Of a DNA stretch of 64,000 bases, positions 43,949-53,282 are shown in pieces. This DNA comes from UBA5972 sp964567685 (GTDB lineage: Bacteria; Pseudomonadota; Alphaproteobacteria; Rhodobacterales; Rhodobacteraceae). The stretch's first letter is position 1; every line of letters begins with the position of its first letter. The translations under genes and the position numbers were made by a program. The stretch covers positions 28,231-92,230 of the forward strand of contig CAZMNO010000007.1 in the NCBI GenBank assembly GCA_964567685.1, written 5' to 3'. The notes beneath the pieces were generated by a model that worked only from the letters and a program-made list of their open reading frames with translations, was not told the DNA's origin and searched no databases.

Positions 43949-44638
43949 CTAAGGCCCGCTTACATCAAGCTGATCAAGCAGCAATCTGGCCGCCATTTGC
44001 TGCGCCTGGCGTTTTGAGGGCGCTTCGGCCCTTGCTTCCTGTCCCGACTGCAACCGCGCCACGATGGTAAAGACCGGCGCGTGATCCGGGCCTTTGCGCG
44101 CCGTTTCCTCATAGAGCGGCGGGCGCTGCCCGCGCGCCTGCGCCCATTCCTGAAGCGCCGTCTTGGGGTCGCGCGCATCCGTTTCCGCGTTGCTGATCCG
44201 CTCGCCCCAAAGCCTGAGAACAAGCGCACGGGCCGCCTCGAACCCGGCATCCAGATAGACCGCGGCGATCACCGCCTCCATCGCATCGCCCAAAAGCGCC
44301 TGTTTGCGCCGCCCGCCTGACATCATCTCTGACCGGCCAAGTTTCAGCCCATCCCCCAGTGCCACGGAATTGGCGATCTCGGCACAGGTTTCCTTGCGCA
44401 CCAACGCATTGAACCGCGGGGCCAGCTGGCCTTCCGGCGCATCCGGATCGGCCTTCAACAGGGCTTCGGAAATCACCAGCCCCAGAACCCGGTCACCAAG
44501 AAACTCCAGCCTTTGATTGTCGGGTCTTGTTGCGGAGGAAAGCGAAGAATGCGTCATCGCCTCGATCAGCAGTTCAGACCGCTTGAAGGCGTACCCGATC
44601 CGGGCTGAAAAGGCTTTGAGTTCGGCGGAAAGCTTCAT
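43949..44638 (-). CDS. rnc: Ribonuclease III
   Basis: This 229-residue dsRNA endonuclease processes rRNA. The catalytic signature is NQRLEFLGDRVLGL (residues 41-54); GDAMEAVIAAVYLDAGFE follows, and a C-terminal dsRBD spans about residues 155-225. It overlaps the DUF805-signal peptidase gene by 4 bp. Confidence 0.96.
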   Translation of the reverse strand: MKLSAELKAFSARIGYAFKRSELLIEAMTHSSLSSATRPDNQRLEFLGDRVLGLVISEALLKADPDAPEGQLAPRFNALVRKETCAEIANSVALGDGLKLGRSEMMSGGRRKQALLGDAMEAVIAAVYLDAGFEAARALVLRLWGERISNAETDARDPKTALQEWAQARGQRPPLYEETARKGPDHAPVFTIVARLQSGQEARAEAPSKRQAQQMAARLLLDQLDVSGP

Positions 44639-45747
44639 TCAATGCGCTCCAGGTACCGGGTTCTACGCCAGGTCCAGGGTGTCCAAATAGACCTCCCGGT
44701 TGAAGAGAATACCAGAAAATCCAGACGCCCGTGCAGATTTTCAACCGGAATAAAACCCATGCCGCCTGTAGATCGATCGATTCGACTATCTGCTGAATTG
44801 TCCCGATTGTCACCCATTACAAAATACATCTCAGGAGGCACAATATACTCGCGCGTATTGTCCAGCATTCCTTCATCAACGATGTTCAGAACAGAGTAGG
44901 ATTTATCCTCGGGCAGGGTTTCGCGCGAACGCGACTTTATACAAACGGCCCCAAACCCGGTTGGACGTTGACAACGGGGGCTGGCAGCAACTGGCCCCTG
45001 TGGCAAATTCGGTTCTTCAAATACCCCTTCTGGCGTTGAGTCTACTTGCTGGCCGTTGATGAATAACAGTCCATCTGTGATTTGAATTCTATCGCCCGGC
45101 AACCCGATCACACGTTTGATAAAATGGATGCCAGTCACCGGGTGGAGAAAAGTGACGACGTCACCGCGCAAAGGCGATCGCGCGAAAAACCGCTTCGACG
45201 TTCCGCACAAAGAGACCGGACAGGCTATATCGGACAAGCCATAAGCCGTCTTGTTAACAAGAATGTAATCCCCCACCAGTAGCGTCGGTTTCATCGACCC
45301 GGATGGGACCCAAAATGGGCGATAGACAAACTGTAAAGTTAAGAGCGGCAGGGCAAGAACAACCGCAAGAGCCACTGTCAATGCACGGGGTTTCGGGGTG
45401 CTGTTATACCTGTTTTCACCATTTTCACTGCGCTTTACAAATAGGTACACCAGAAGGAGAAATCCGAATACCGGAATATAGTTCAACAAAAGCCACCAGC
45501 CAGAGCGCCCTATATCATGTAATCGGCGAGCGCCGACGGAAAGTGTTGGTAAGATAAGTAAAAGCGTGACCAGCGGGGTGAACAGGGCTGGTTTGTTTTC
45601 TCCAAAAAGCAATAAATCGGTAAGCGCCGCACTGAAAGCTACAGCAAAAATCCAGAGCACCAACCACCAATATTCCGATCTGGAAGCCCGACCCGAAAAC
45701 CGGGCGTATCCTCTGACGCCCGAACTGAGTGCCTTTAACGGTCCCAT
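44635..45747 (-). CDS. DUF805-signal peptidase I fusion protein
   Basis: This 370-residue two-domain protein has an N-terminal DUF805 unit (about residues 10-110, FSGRASRSEYWW at 17-28, GARRLHDIGRSGWW at 72-85, three membrane helices). A further helix (122-141) leads to a complete signal peptidase I domain with catalytic Ser151 in PSGSMKPTLL and Lys211 in IKRVIGLPGDR, plus the GDNRDNSADSR box. Both dyad residues are intact. It sits between rnc and canonical lepB, in the position where a single lepB is normally found, and probably arose by duplication plus domain fusion. Confidence 0.93.
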   Translation of the reverse strand: MGPLKALSSGVRGYARFSGRASRSEYWWLVLWIFAVAFSAALTDLLLFGENKPALFTPLVTLLLILPTLSVGARRLHDIGRSGWWLLLNYIPVFGFLLLVYLFVKRSENGENRYNSTPKPRALTVALAVVLALPLLTLQFVYRPFWVPSGSMKPTLLVGDYILVNKTAYGLSDIACPVSLCGTSKRFFARSPLRGDVVTFLHPVTGIHFIKRVIGLPGDRIQITDGLLFINGQQVDSTPEGVFEEPNLPQGPVAASPRCQRPTGFGAVCIKSRSRETLPEDKSYSVLNIVDEGMLDNTREYIVPPEMYFVMGDNRDNSADSRIDRSTGGMGFIPVENLHGRLDFLVFSSTGRSIWTPWTWRRTRYLERIE

Positions 45748-45817
45748 CTGCTCACAACCTGTCTGTGCCTTTGTTGTTGCAGTTGGGTGATACCATCTTT
45801 GCGCTTGAGCCGCCTTA

Positions 45818-46603
45818 TCACTCGATTGCCTTGAAGAACCGATCAGAACGCCAGGTCCAGAAGTAAAGGATCGATCTGCCAGCGGACGAAAACATCACCC
45901 TGTCCGCCCGTCCAACGAGGTTTTCAAACGGCACGAAACCAACGCCGTCCGGTCGGCGGAAGCGACCATCTGAACTGTTGTCACGATTGTCGCCAATGAA
46001 CATGTACTGGCCTTCCGGCACAATGAAGGCAGGCGTGTTGTCGCCGTTGCCGCCATCAACAGCGTTCAGAATATTGTGCGCAACCCCGCCTGGCAGGGTC
46101 TCGCGATAGCGGGTTTTCAGACAGGTTTCACCAAAGCTGACAGGCCCGTTTTCGCATATGGGAACATTGCCGACTGGACCTTGCGGTTCCCTTATTTCTT
46201 CGAACACACCGGCGTCTTCCAGTTTCACCGCTTCACCATTGATGTGAAGCACGCCGTTTTTCATCTGAATCCGGTCCCCAGGCAGGCCGATCAGGCGTTT
46301 GATGAAATCGACTTTGGTGACCGGATGTTTGAATACAACCACATCCCCGCGCTCAGGTTCCCCCGCCAGAATGCGCCCAGAAAACGGGCACATCGAGAAC
46401 GGGCAGGAGTGTTTGGAATAACCATAGGCCATCTTGTTCACAAACAGGAAATCGCCGATCAGAAGCGTGTCTTTCATCGATCCTGACGGGATCCAGAACG
46501 GCTGGTAAAAGATGGTGCGGATAAGGCCGGCCAAAATCAGCGCATAGATGATGGTCTTGACCCAATCCAGAATACCATCGCTCGTTTTTTCCGTGTCCGC
46601 CAT
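45818..46603 (-). CDS. lepB: Signal peptidase I
   Basis: This 261-residue inner-membrane protease cleaves Sec/Tat signal peptides. One N-terminal helix (about residues 15-32) is followed by Ser42 in PSGSMKDTLL, Lys102 in IKRLIGLPGDR and the GDNRDNSSDGR box. It shares with the adjacent fusion protein an unusual CPFSMC-type cysteine pair in the insert after the Ser motif, indicating common descent. Confidence 0.96.
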   Translation of the reverse strand: MADTEKTSDGILDWVKTIIYALILAGLIRTIFYQPFWIPSGSMKDTLLIGDFLFVNKMAYGYSKHSCPFSMCPFSGRILAGEPERGDVVVFKHPVTKVDFIKRLIGLPGDRIQMKNGVLHINGEAVKLEDAGVFEEIREPQGPVGNVPICENGPVSFGETCLKTRYRETLPGGVAHNILNAVDGGNGDNTPAFIVPEGQYMFIGDNRDNSSDGRFRRPDGVGFVPFENLVGRADRVMFSSAGRSILYFWTWRSDRFFKAIE

Positions 46604-46660
46604 AAGGTCCGCCTGCCTGAATAAAATCTCCGGGCTACATGACCACTGAGCCGGGTGAAG

Positions 46661-47074
46661 TCAAGCAGTGCTACTGCCTTTCGGCAAAGCCTCGATCAGC
46701 ACAAATGCCTGCGCCCAGGGGTGATCGTCAGTCAGCGTCACATGGATATGCGCCTCCATCCCCTCGGGCGTCATTTCGGCCAGCCGCTCGGCGGCCCAGC
46801 CGGTGACATGCATCCGCGGCTGGCCGGTTCTGAGGTTGGTCACCGCCATGTCCTTCCAGGCAATGCCCATGCGCAGGCCCGTGCCCAGCGCTTTAGAGCA
46901 CGCCTCTTTCGCCGCCCAGCGCTTGGCATAGGTGCCAGCGGTATCGCGGCGACGCTCGGCCTTTTTCTGTTCAATCTCGGTAAACACACGGTTGCGGAAG
47001 CGATCACCAAAGCGTTCAAGCGTGCGCTCGATGCGTTCGATGTTTGCCAGATCAGTTCCGATGCCTAGGATCAT
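46661..47074 (-). CDS. acpS: Holo-[acyl-carrier-protein] synthase
   Basis: This 137-residue enzyme attaches 4'-phosphopantetheine to ACP. GIGTDLANIERIE carries the Mg-binding Asp and KRWAAKEACSKALGTG is the second motif. The ATG at 47074 has a GGAAAG site 5 bp upstream; the reading frame extends 14 codons further into the upstream gene's end, which is rejected. Confidence 0.95.
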   Translation of the reverse strand: MILGIGTDLANIERIERTLERFGDRFRNRVFTEIEQKKAERRRDTAGTYAKRWAAKEACSKALGTGLRMGIAWKDMAVTNLRTGQPRMHVTGWAAERLAEMTPEGMEAHIHVTLTDDHPWAQAFVLIEALPKGSSTA

Positions 47075-47085
47075 TTTTCTTTCCT

Positions 47086-47589
47086 TCATAGCCCCCGCGT
47101 GTGCGTTGAAAACCACGAGGCAAACTGATTTTCGAATGCCAGTTTTTTGCCGTCTGATCTAAAAAAGACGTCAAATCCTCCATCATAAACTGAAAGGAAT
47201 GTGCCGGTTATTTTGCCAAAAACCCCAAATGATGATGCTTGGTCGTGCGCAGTATTTAGCAGTAGCTGCTTCCATTCGATTGCATTCCAGAGCTTTTTTC
47301 TGGCTATCCAATTGGCGGATTCATCACTCTCGGAACCATGTGCCCACCAGTGCACGTAAAAAACAAAGGATTCGGCGTCAAAAAGTGAATTTCCAAGGGC
47401 CGAAAATCGCTCAAAAACTTGGCCTTCTTCCGCTACAGACTCGGGATACCTTTTTGATTGAGGTAGACTGTGAAATCTAACCCAATGATCACGATTTCGG
47501 CCGATTTGTTCGTTACCGATCGGTGCTCCGCCATATTGGTGTTGCCGCCACAATAGTTCGAATTCGGCATTCCAGTCTTCGATGATCAT
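47086..47589 (-). CDS. Orphan hypothetical protein, AT-rich
   Basis: This 167-residue soluble protein has no signal or membrane segment and is Trp/Phe-rich. WVRFHSLPQSKRYPES near residue 36 is a striking motif that I recall in small unannotated bacterial proteins, but I cannot name the family. It is lower in GC than the surrounding pdxJ/acpS genes and overlaps the next upstream gene by 4 bp (ATGA). It looks like an insertion into the pdxJ-acpS block. Confidence 0.72.
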   Translation of the reverse strand: MIIEDWNAEFELLWRQHQYGGAPIGNEQIGRNRDHWVRFHSLPQSKRYPESVAEEGQVFERFSALGNSLFDAESFVFYVHWWAHGSESDESANWIARKKLWNAIEWKQLLLNTAHDQASSFGVFGKITGTFLSVYDGGFDVFFRSDGKKLAFENQFASWFSTHTRGL

Positions 47590-48041
47590 TCCAGCGTCAC
47601 TTCACCGGTGGCCTGATTGATCCGGATGCCGACGCGATGCCCGAGGTCAGGATCGGCCCCGCCGGTGTCCGGGTCGTAATATTCGACACGGATATTCACC
47701 CGCAATCCCTTGGCCGGATCGTATTTGGCCTTCTGTTTCTTGAATTTTATCTCAACCCATCCCTGCCCCGGCTGTTCGGAAATGACATGGCAGGCCTGCC
47801 CCCATTCAGGATGCGGCGACAAGACCAGAAGGTGGTAAGAGCAGCAGGCGGGTTCAGCAGTATCCAGAAGCGCGATCCTGATCGCGCCATTGGCGAATGT
47901 TCTGCTGTTTTCCTCCCACGGTTCCACCAGATTGCGGGCCGACGACACCCAGTCGCATTCATTGACCGATTGAGCGGCCGCGCCATTTGTCAGCAAGAGC
48001 GCAAGTGCTCCGGCGATTGCAGATTTCAGTCCAACTCTCAT
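47586..48041 (-). CDS. Periplasmic hypothetical protein
   Basis: This 151-residue protein has a clear signal peptide (residues 1-23, cleavage after GAAA). The mature part has four cysteines, including a CC pair, and ends with RVEYYDPDTGGADPDLGHRVGIRIN. It is probably disulfide-stabilised. It overlaps pdxJ by 4 bp. Similar proteins next to pdxJ in related bacteria are recalled; the function is unknown. Confidence 0.8.
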   Translation of the reverse strand: MRVGLKSAIAGALALLLTNGAAAQSVNECDWVSSARNLVEPWEENSRTFANGAIRIALLDTAEPACCSYHLLVLSPHPEWGQACHVISEQPGQGWVEIKFKKQKAKYDPAKGLRVNIRVEYYDPDTGGADPDLGHRVGIRINQATGEVTLE

Positions 48042-48817
48042 TCGTCATCCCCTTTTCCACGCGCCTCATCCATCAACCGGCGCATTTCACCCATCGCCGC
48101 CTCCAGCCCGACAAAAATGGATTCCCCGATCAGGAAATGGCCGATATTAAGCTCCATCACTTCGGGAAAGGCCGCAATCGGTTTGACCGTATCATAGGTC
48201 AGCCCGTGACCGGCATGTACCTCAAGCCCCAGCGAATGCGCAAACGATGCCATTTCGCGCAGCTTTTCAAACTCTGCTTTGCCCTCTTCCACATGCCCCT
48301 CGGCAAAGGCATCGCAATAAGCCCCGGTATGAAGCTCAACCACCGGCGCGCCGATCCGTGCTGCAGCTTCGATCTGGCGCTGATCGGCGGCGATGAAAAT
48401 CGAGACGCGGCACCCGGCATCGCGCAAAGGCGCGATATAATGCGCCAGTTTGTTTTCTTCGCGCGCCACCTCAAGCCCGCCTTCGGTTGTGCGCTCTTCG
48501 CGTTTCTCCGGCACCAGGCACACCGCGTGCGGCACATGCCTGAGCGCGATTTTCTGCATCTCTTCGGTCGCCGCCATTTCAAAGTTAAGCGGCACCGTCA
48601 GATGTTCCATCAGCTCTTCAATATCGCGATCCGCGATGTGGCGGCGATCTTCACGCAGATGCGCCGTGATCCCGTCAGCCCCCGCCTTTTCCGCCAATAA
48701 TGCGGCACGCAACGGGTCCGGATAGGCGCTGCCACGGGCGTTTCTTACCGTGGCCACGTGGTCGATATTGACGCCAAGGCGGAGCGGGCCCAAAGGGGCG
48801 GTCAAACTGGAGGTCAC
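48038..48817 (-). CDS. pdxJ: Pyridoxine 5'-phosphate synthase
   Basis: This 259-residue TIM barrel condenses 1-deoxyxylulose 5-phosphate with 3-amino-2-oxopropyl phosphate in vitamin B6 synthesis. It has LGVNIDHVATVRNARG at the start, GADGITAHLREDRRHI, then EVHAGHGLTY and ELNIGHFLIGESIFVGL. No ATG lies near the conserved start; candidates are GTG 48817, TTG 48805 and TTG 48856, none with a good ribosome-binding site. I chose GTG. Confidence 0.93.
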   Translation of the reverse strand: MTSSLTAPLGPLRLGVNIDHVATVRNARGSAYPDPLRAALLAEKAGADGITAHLREDRRHIADRDIEELMEHLTVPLNFEMAATEEMQKIALRHVPHAVCLVPEKREERTTEGGLEVAREENKLAHYIAPLRDAGCRVSIFIAADQRQIEAAARIGAPVVELHTGAYCDAFAEGHVEEGKAEFEKLREMASFAHSLGLEVHAGHGLTYDTVKPIAAFPEVMELNIGHFLIGESIFVGLEAAMGEMRRLMDEARGKGDDE

Positions 48818-48868
48818 TGGCGATATATCCCGATACTGATTCTGCTGCAAAGCCAAGGATAGACCAAG

Positions 48869-49516
48869 TCAGGTCGCGTCGTCAGCCTTTTTGCCAGCCT
48901 TCGCCCGGCGTTCTTTCCAGCGCGCCATCAACCGGCCCTTGCGGCGTTTCTGATAGGCCGAGATCACCGGCTGACTGAGGAAATAAGCTGCAATGCCGCA
49001 GATGATGCCGGGGATCGTGCCGCCGGTCAGGTACGGCAGGAAGACACCCCAGAAAAACTCGGCCATATCTGACCAGTCGGCATTTTGTGCTGTGAACAAC
49101 GCCTTGAAATTCTGCCAGAAATCACCTGCGGCATTGCGAAACAGCAGGAAGATCGACTTGTGTTCTTCCGGCGCGCTGGAACTGCCCAGCAGCCAGTGGC
49201 CCAGCGTCAGGCTGCCGGTTGCGATGAATGGAAAGGTCAGCGGATTGCCAAAGAAGGTCGACAAAAGGGCCGCCAGAATATTGCCCCTGAACAGAAGCGC
49301 TAAAAGAGCTGCAACAAAGAAATGGAGGCCGAAGAACGGCGTGAAGCTGACATAGACGCCGACCCCGACGCCTCGCGCGATTTTTTGTGATGTGTCAGGC
49401 AAGCGGCGCAAACGGTGCCCGATATAGCTGGTCGCGCGCCGCCAGCCGGATCTGGGATATAACCCCTCGGCGAGCCAGCGCAGCCAGGACAGTTTATGTC
49501 GCCTCTTGAAAACCAT
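48869..49516 (-). CDS. DUF2062 domain membrane protein
   Basis: This 215-residue protein has a basic N-terminus and three or four helices. SPHQ-like GVGVYVSFTPFFGLHFFVAALLALLFRGN and GNPLTFPFIATGSLTLGHWLL are typical of DUF2062. Function unknown. It lies between rsh and pdxJ, a conserved order. Confidence 0.87.
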   Translation of the reverse strand: MVFKRRHKLSWLRWLAEGLYPRSGWRRATSYIGHRLRRLPDTSQKIARGVGVGVYVSFTPFFGLHFFVAALLALLFRGNILAALLSTFFGNPLTFPFIATGSLTLGHWLLGSSSAPEEHKSIFLLFRNAAGDFWQNFKALFTAQNADWSDMAEFFWGVFLPYLTGGTIPGIICGIAAYFLSQPVISAYQKRRKGRLMARWKERRAKAGKKADDAT

Positions 49517-49572
49517 CCACCCTGTTTGACCGGTGCCTCCCCAAACCTGCCGGTCACGCCTTTCCTTTGTTC

Positions 49573-51696
49573 TTAATCCAGTTGCGGCGCCTTTCTGTGC
49601 CGCGCGATCTGTGCCACGTCCGAATCCGCTTCCACAGCGGTCAGAACGTTGTGCAGATGCTCTACGTCCCGCACCTGAATGTCCACGAGCATTTTGTAGA
49701 AATCCGGCTTTCTTTCGGTGAAGTGCATATCTGAGATATTGGCGTTCTGCTCACCAATCAAGGTACAGATCCGTCCAAGCGCCCCCGCATCATTGGCCAG
49801 GGTGATTTCCAGCGTGGTGACATTGGTCGCCGGGTGGTTGCCTTCGCTCCAATGAAGATCGATCCAGCGATCCGGCTGGTCTTCCAGCTCGGTCAGGGCT
49901 TCGCAGTCAATGGCGTGAAACTGCACGCCTTTGCCGCGAAAGGTGATGCCGACAATGCGTTCGCCCGGCACAGGTTTGCAGCAGGCTGCCGGATCGGCGG
50001 TCTGGCCCATGCTCAGCCCGACAACCGCGCGTGCCGCCTTGACCGTTTCATCGGTCTTGCTGCGCTCAAGTTCCGGGTAAAGTACCGAAGTCACCGCAGA
50101 ACCTGAAATTTCGGCATTGCCGAGCATTGCCAGCAGGTCATTGGAATCCGTGACGCCCATTTGCTTGGCTGCTGTGGTCAAGGCCTTGTCGCTGACCTTT
50201 TTGCCGACATGTTCGAACGCCACCCGCGCCAACTCGCGCCCAAGACGCACCGATCCGTCGCGGCGTTCTTCACGCAATGACCGGCGAATGGCCGATTTCG
50301 CCCGCCCGGTCACGGCAATGTCCATCCAGGTTGATTGCGGGCGCTGGCCCTCGGCGGTGATGATGTCAACCGACTGACCGTTGCGCACACGCGTCCACAA
50401 GGGCACGCGAATGCCATCGACCTTGGCTCCGACACAGTTCGATCCGATGCGCGTATGAATCGCATAGGCAAAATCAATTGGCGTTGCCCCGCGCGGCAGT
50501 TTGATCACATCGCCTTTCGGGGTGAAACAGAACACCTGATCTGAAAACATCTCGAGCTTCACATGTTCCATGAAATCATCATGATCTTCGGAATGTTCCA
50601 CCCGTTCCGTCAGCGCGGCCAGCCATTTGAAGGGATCAACCGCAAACGGGTTTTCGACCCGCTGCCCATCCTTGTAAGACCAGTGCGCCGCCACGCCGGC
50701 CTCGGCAACCTCGTGCATCTGCCTTGTTCTGATCTGAACCTCGACCCGCTTGCCATCGCGCCCGGATACGGTGGTGTGAATCGACCTGTAGCCATTGCTT
50801 TTCGGCTGGCTGATATAATCCTTGAACCGCCCCGGTACCGCCGCCCAGCGTTGATGGATCGCCCCCAGCACACGGTAACAGTCACCGATATCGCTGGTGA
50901 TGATGCGAAAGCCGTAAATATCGGAAAGACGGGAAAACCCCTCTTTCTTTTCCTGCATCTTGCGCCAGATCGAATAGGGCTTCTTTTCACGCCCGATCAC
51001 CTCGGCCTCGACTCCGTGCCTTTCAAGCACCTCGCGGATGTCATTGGTGATCTGCGGGATCAGATCGCCGGTCTGGCTTCTCAGCGTCAGAAAGCGGCGG
51101 ATGATCGAATTGCGCCCTTCGGCGTTGAGCACGTGAAAGCTGAGATCCTCCAGCTCCTCGCGCATCGACTGCATCCCCATGCGCCCGGCCAGCGGGGCGA
51201 AGATGTCCATGGTTTCACGGGCTTTTTGCTGCTGCTTTTCCAGCTTCATATGCTTGATCGTGCGCATATTGTGCAGCCGGTCCGCCAGCTTCACCAAAAG
51301 AACCCGCAGATCCTTGGACATCGCCATCAGCAATTTGCGAAAGTTTTCGGCCTGCTGGGTTTCACTGGAATGCAGCTCCAGATTGGTCAGCTTGGTGACC
51401 CCGTCGACCAACTGCGCCACTTCCTCGCCAAAGCGCTTGCTTACTTCGCCATAGGTGGATTTGGTGTCTTCGATCGTGTCATGCAGCAACGCGGTGACGA
51501 CCGTTGCATCATCCATCTGCTGCTCTGTCAGAATGGCGGCAACTTCCACGGGATGCGAAAAATAGGGCTCGCCGGACGAACGCACCTGCCCGGCATGCAT
51601 GGCATGGCCATACTCATAGGCATCGCGAATCAGCGCAGCATTCGTGGTTGGGTGATAATTGCGGACCAGATCGACCAGATCTTCTACATCGATCAT
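49573..51696 (-). CDS. rsh: Bifunctional (p)ppGpp synthetase/hydrolase (RSH)
   Basis: This 707-residue stringent-response enzyme contains an HD hydrolase domain (His72-Asp73 in ALLHDTIEDT), the synthetase domain with FKDYISQPKSNGYRSIHTTV, a TGS domain (VFCFTPKGDVIKLPRGATPIDFAYAIH), and a C-terminal ACT domain. Both halves look intact, fitting the single bifunctional Rsh of alphaproteobacteria. It lies 49 bp downstream of rpoZ. Confidence 0.96.
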   Translation of the reverse strand: MIDVEDLVDLVRNYHPTTNAALIRDAYEYGHAMHAGQVRSSGEPYFSHPVEVAAILTEQQMDDATVVTALLHDTIEDTKSTYGEVSKRFGEEVAQLVDGVTKLTNLELHSSETQQAENFRKLLMAMSKDLRVLLVKLADRLHNMRTIKHMKLEKQQQKARETMDIFAPLAGRMGMQSMREELEDLSFHVLNAEGRNSIIRRFLTLRSQTGDLIPQITNDIREVLERHGVEAEVIGREKKPYSIWRKMQEKKEGFSRLSDIYGFRIITSDIGDCYRVLGAIHQRWAAVPGRFKDYISQPKSNGYRSIHTTVSGRDGKRVEVQIRTRQMHEVAEAGVAAHWSYKDGQRVENPFAVDPFKWLAALTERVEHSEDHDDFMEHVKLEMFSDQVFCFTPKGDVIKLPRGATPIDFAYAIHTRIGSNCVGAKVDGIRVPLWTRVRNGQSVDIITAEGQRPQSTWMDIAVTGRAKSAIRRSLREERRDGSVRLGRELARVAFEHVGKKVSDKALTTAAKQMGVTDSNDLLAMLGNAEISGSAVTSVLYPELERSKTDETVKAARAVVGLSMGQTADPAACCKPVPGERIVGITFRGKGVQFHAIDCEALTELEDQPDRWIDLHWSEGNHPATNVTTLEITLANDAGALGRICTLIGEQNANISDMHFTERKPDFYKMLVDIQVRDVEHLHNVLTAVEADSDVAQIARHRKAPQLD

Positions 51697-51745
51697 TCCT
51701 GCCGCTCCTTGGGAGGGCGCAGCACCGGTTGCCCGGTGCCTGTCC

Positions 51746-52099
51746 TCACTTCATTTCCTGGGCTTCCATAAGGGCGCGCAACAGGTTCTCTTCCGACGGG
51801 TCATCGTCAGGCTTGTCTTCTTCAGCCCCGCCCATCAACAGTGCCATGGAATCGTCTTCCGGCTCGTCGACTTCGATCTGGGTCTGGTTGCTTTCAATGT
51901 AGCTTTCGCGCAGTCCCTCGGCCGTCAGCGTTTCCTCGGCGATCTCTCTGAGAGCGCAGACAGGGTTTTTATCCTTGTCACGCTCAATCGTCAGCTCGAC
52001 ACCCGAGGAAAGCTCGCGTGCGCGATGTGCTGCCAGCATCACCAGCTCAAAACGGTTCGGGACTTTATCGACGCAATCTTCAACGGTAACACGGGCCAT
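51746..52099 (-). CDS. rpoZ: RNA polymerase omega subunit
   Basis: This 117-residue omega subunit begins ARVTVEDCVDKVPNRFELVMLAAHRARELSSG, and its acidic C-terminal tail is typical of alphaproteobacteria. The ATG at 52099 has a GGAG site 7 bp upstream. It heads the rpoZ-rsh transcript, a standard pair linking polymerase and ppGpp. Confidence 0.95.
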   Translation of the reverse strand: MARVTVEDCVDKVPNRFELVMLAAHRARELSSGVELTIERDKDKNPVCALREIAEETLTAEGLRESYIESNQTQIEVDEPEDDSMALLMGGAEEDKPDDDPSEENLLRALMEAQEMK

Positions 52100-52139
52100 C
52101 TGGCACTCCACTTGATCAACACCGGGGGTGGGAATGCGC

Positions 52140-52168
52140 TATTTATGAGCATTCCGAGCGGAATTCAA
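52140..52168 (-). promoter_or_regulatory. Candidate sigma-70 promoter for rpoZ-rsh
   Basis: On the minus strand TTGAAT (52163-52168) and TAAATA (52140-52145) are separated by exactly 17 bp, about 40 bp before the rpoZ start. Confidence 0.5.
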
Positions 52169-52268
52169 GCCAAATCGCGACGGTCGATCCCCGCTTTCGC
52201 GGGAAACTGCCCATCGGATAGTGGAGGATTTGATTGCCTGCCAAACCCGGTGTTTCTATAGTTCCCCG

Positions 52269-53180
52269 ATGGCAGCAGACAGACCCTTTCTTGGCGTTCT
52301 TTTGATGGTCGGGTTTTGCTTCCTGGCCCCGACCGGCGATGCCGTGGCCAAGATCCTGGGGGGCACGATACCTCTGCTGGAACTGTTGCTGGCCCGATTT
52401 GGCGCGCAGGCGCTTTTGATGGTGCCGGTTTTGATCTGGGCCCGGGCCAGCCTGAAAATGCCGCGCCGCGTCCTGCGCATGACCCTGTTGCGAACGGTTC
52501 TTCATATCGTCGGGATCGGGGCGATGTTCACTTCGTTACGGTTCCTGCCGCTTGCCGATGCACTGGCCATTGCCTTTGTCATGCCATTTATCATGCTGCT
52601 GCTTGGCAAATTCGTGCTGGGCGAAGAGATAGGGCCTCGCCGTCTGATCGCCTGTGTCGTCGGGTTTATCGGCACCCTTTTGGTCATCCAGCCAAGCTTT
52701 GCAAATGTCGGCGCACCGGCGCTCTTGCCCCTGGTGGTTGCTGTTGTCTTTGCGCTTTTCATGCTGGTAACGCGTCAAATTGCCAAAGAGGCTGATCCCA
52801 TTGCCCTGCAAGCCCTCAGCGGGGCTTTCGGGGTGCCCATGCTGGTACTGCTGCTACCGGTCGGAGGATTGCTTGATATCAACGCATTCACGCTCGTAAC
52901 ACCTGAAAGAAGCGAAGCAGCGCTTCTGGTGGTTGTCGGCATTCTTGGCACGTTTGCGCATTTGCTGATGACCTGGAGCCTGCGCTTTGCACCATCAGCA
53001 ACCCTTGCACCGGTTCAATATCTGGAAATTCCCGTTGCCACGGTTCTTGGCTGGATGGTCTTTCGCGATCTGCCGGGCGGGCTGGCGGCATTTGGTATCG
53101 CCATCATCATCAGCGCTGGACTTGTCGTGATCTATCATGAACGCCGCCCGGTATTGCCGCAGCCGACCAACCCATCCTGA
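52269..53180 (+). CDS. DMT family transporter (EamA domains)
   Basis: This 303-residue protein has ten hydrophobic helices in two EamA repeats. FLAPTGDAVAKIL starts the first and APVQYLEIPVATVLGWMVFRDLP ends the second. It is an inner-membrane drug/metabolite exporter of unknown substrate. The ATG at 52269 is preferred to one 16 codons upstream that adds a non-hydrophobic leader. Confidence 0.9.
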   Translation: MAADRPFLGVLLMVGFCFLAPTGDAVAKILGGTIPLLELLLARFGAQALLMVPVLIWARASLKMPRRVLRMTLLRTVLHIVGIGAMFTSLRFLPLADALAIAFVMPFIMLLLGKFVLGEEIGPRRLIACVVGFIGTLLVIQPSFANVGAPALLPLVVAVVFALFMLVTRQIAKEADPIALQALSGAFGVPMLVLLLPVGGLLDINAFTLVTPERSEAALLVVVGILGTFAHLLMTWSLRFAPSATLAPVQYLEIPVATVLGWMVFRDLPGGLAAFGIAIIISAGLVVIYHERRPVLPQPTNPS

Positions 53181-53282
53181 GAGGGGCATTTTCGGCACGC
53201 ATGTTCTGTACCTATTTTGAAGCGATTGTTGGCGGGCGTCGCCCCTGTTCCCGCGCGTCGTATTTTTCTTCGGATGAAGCAT

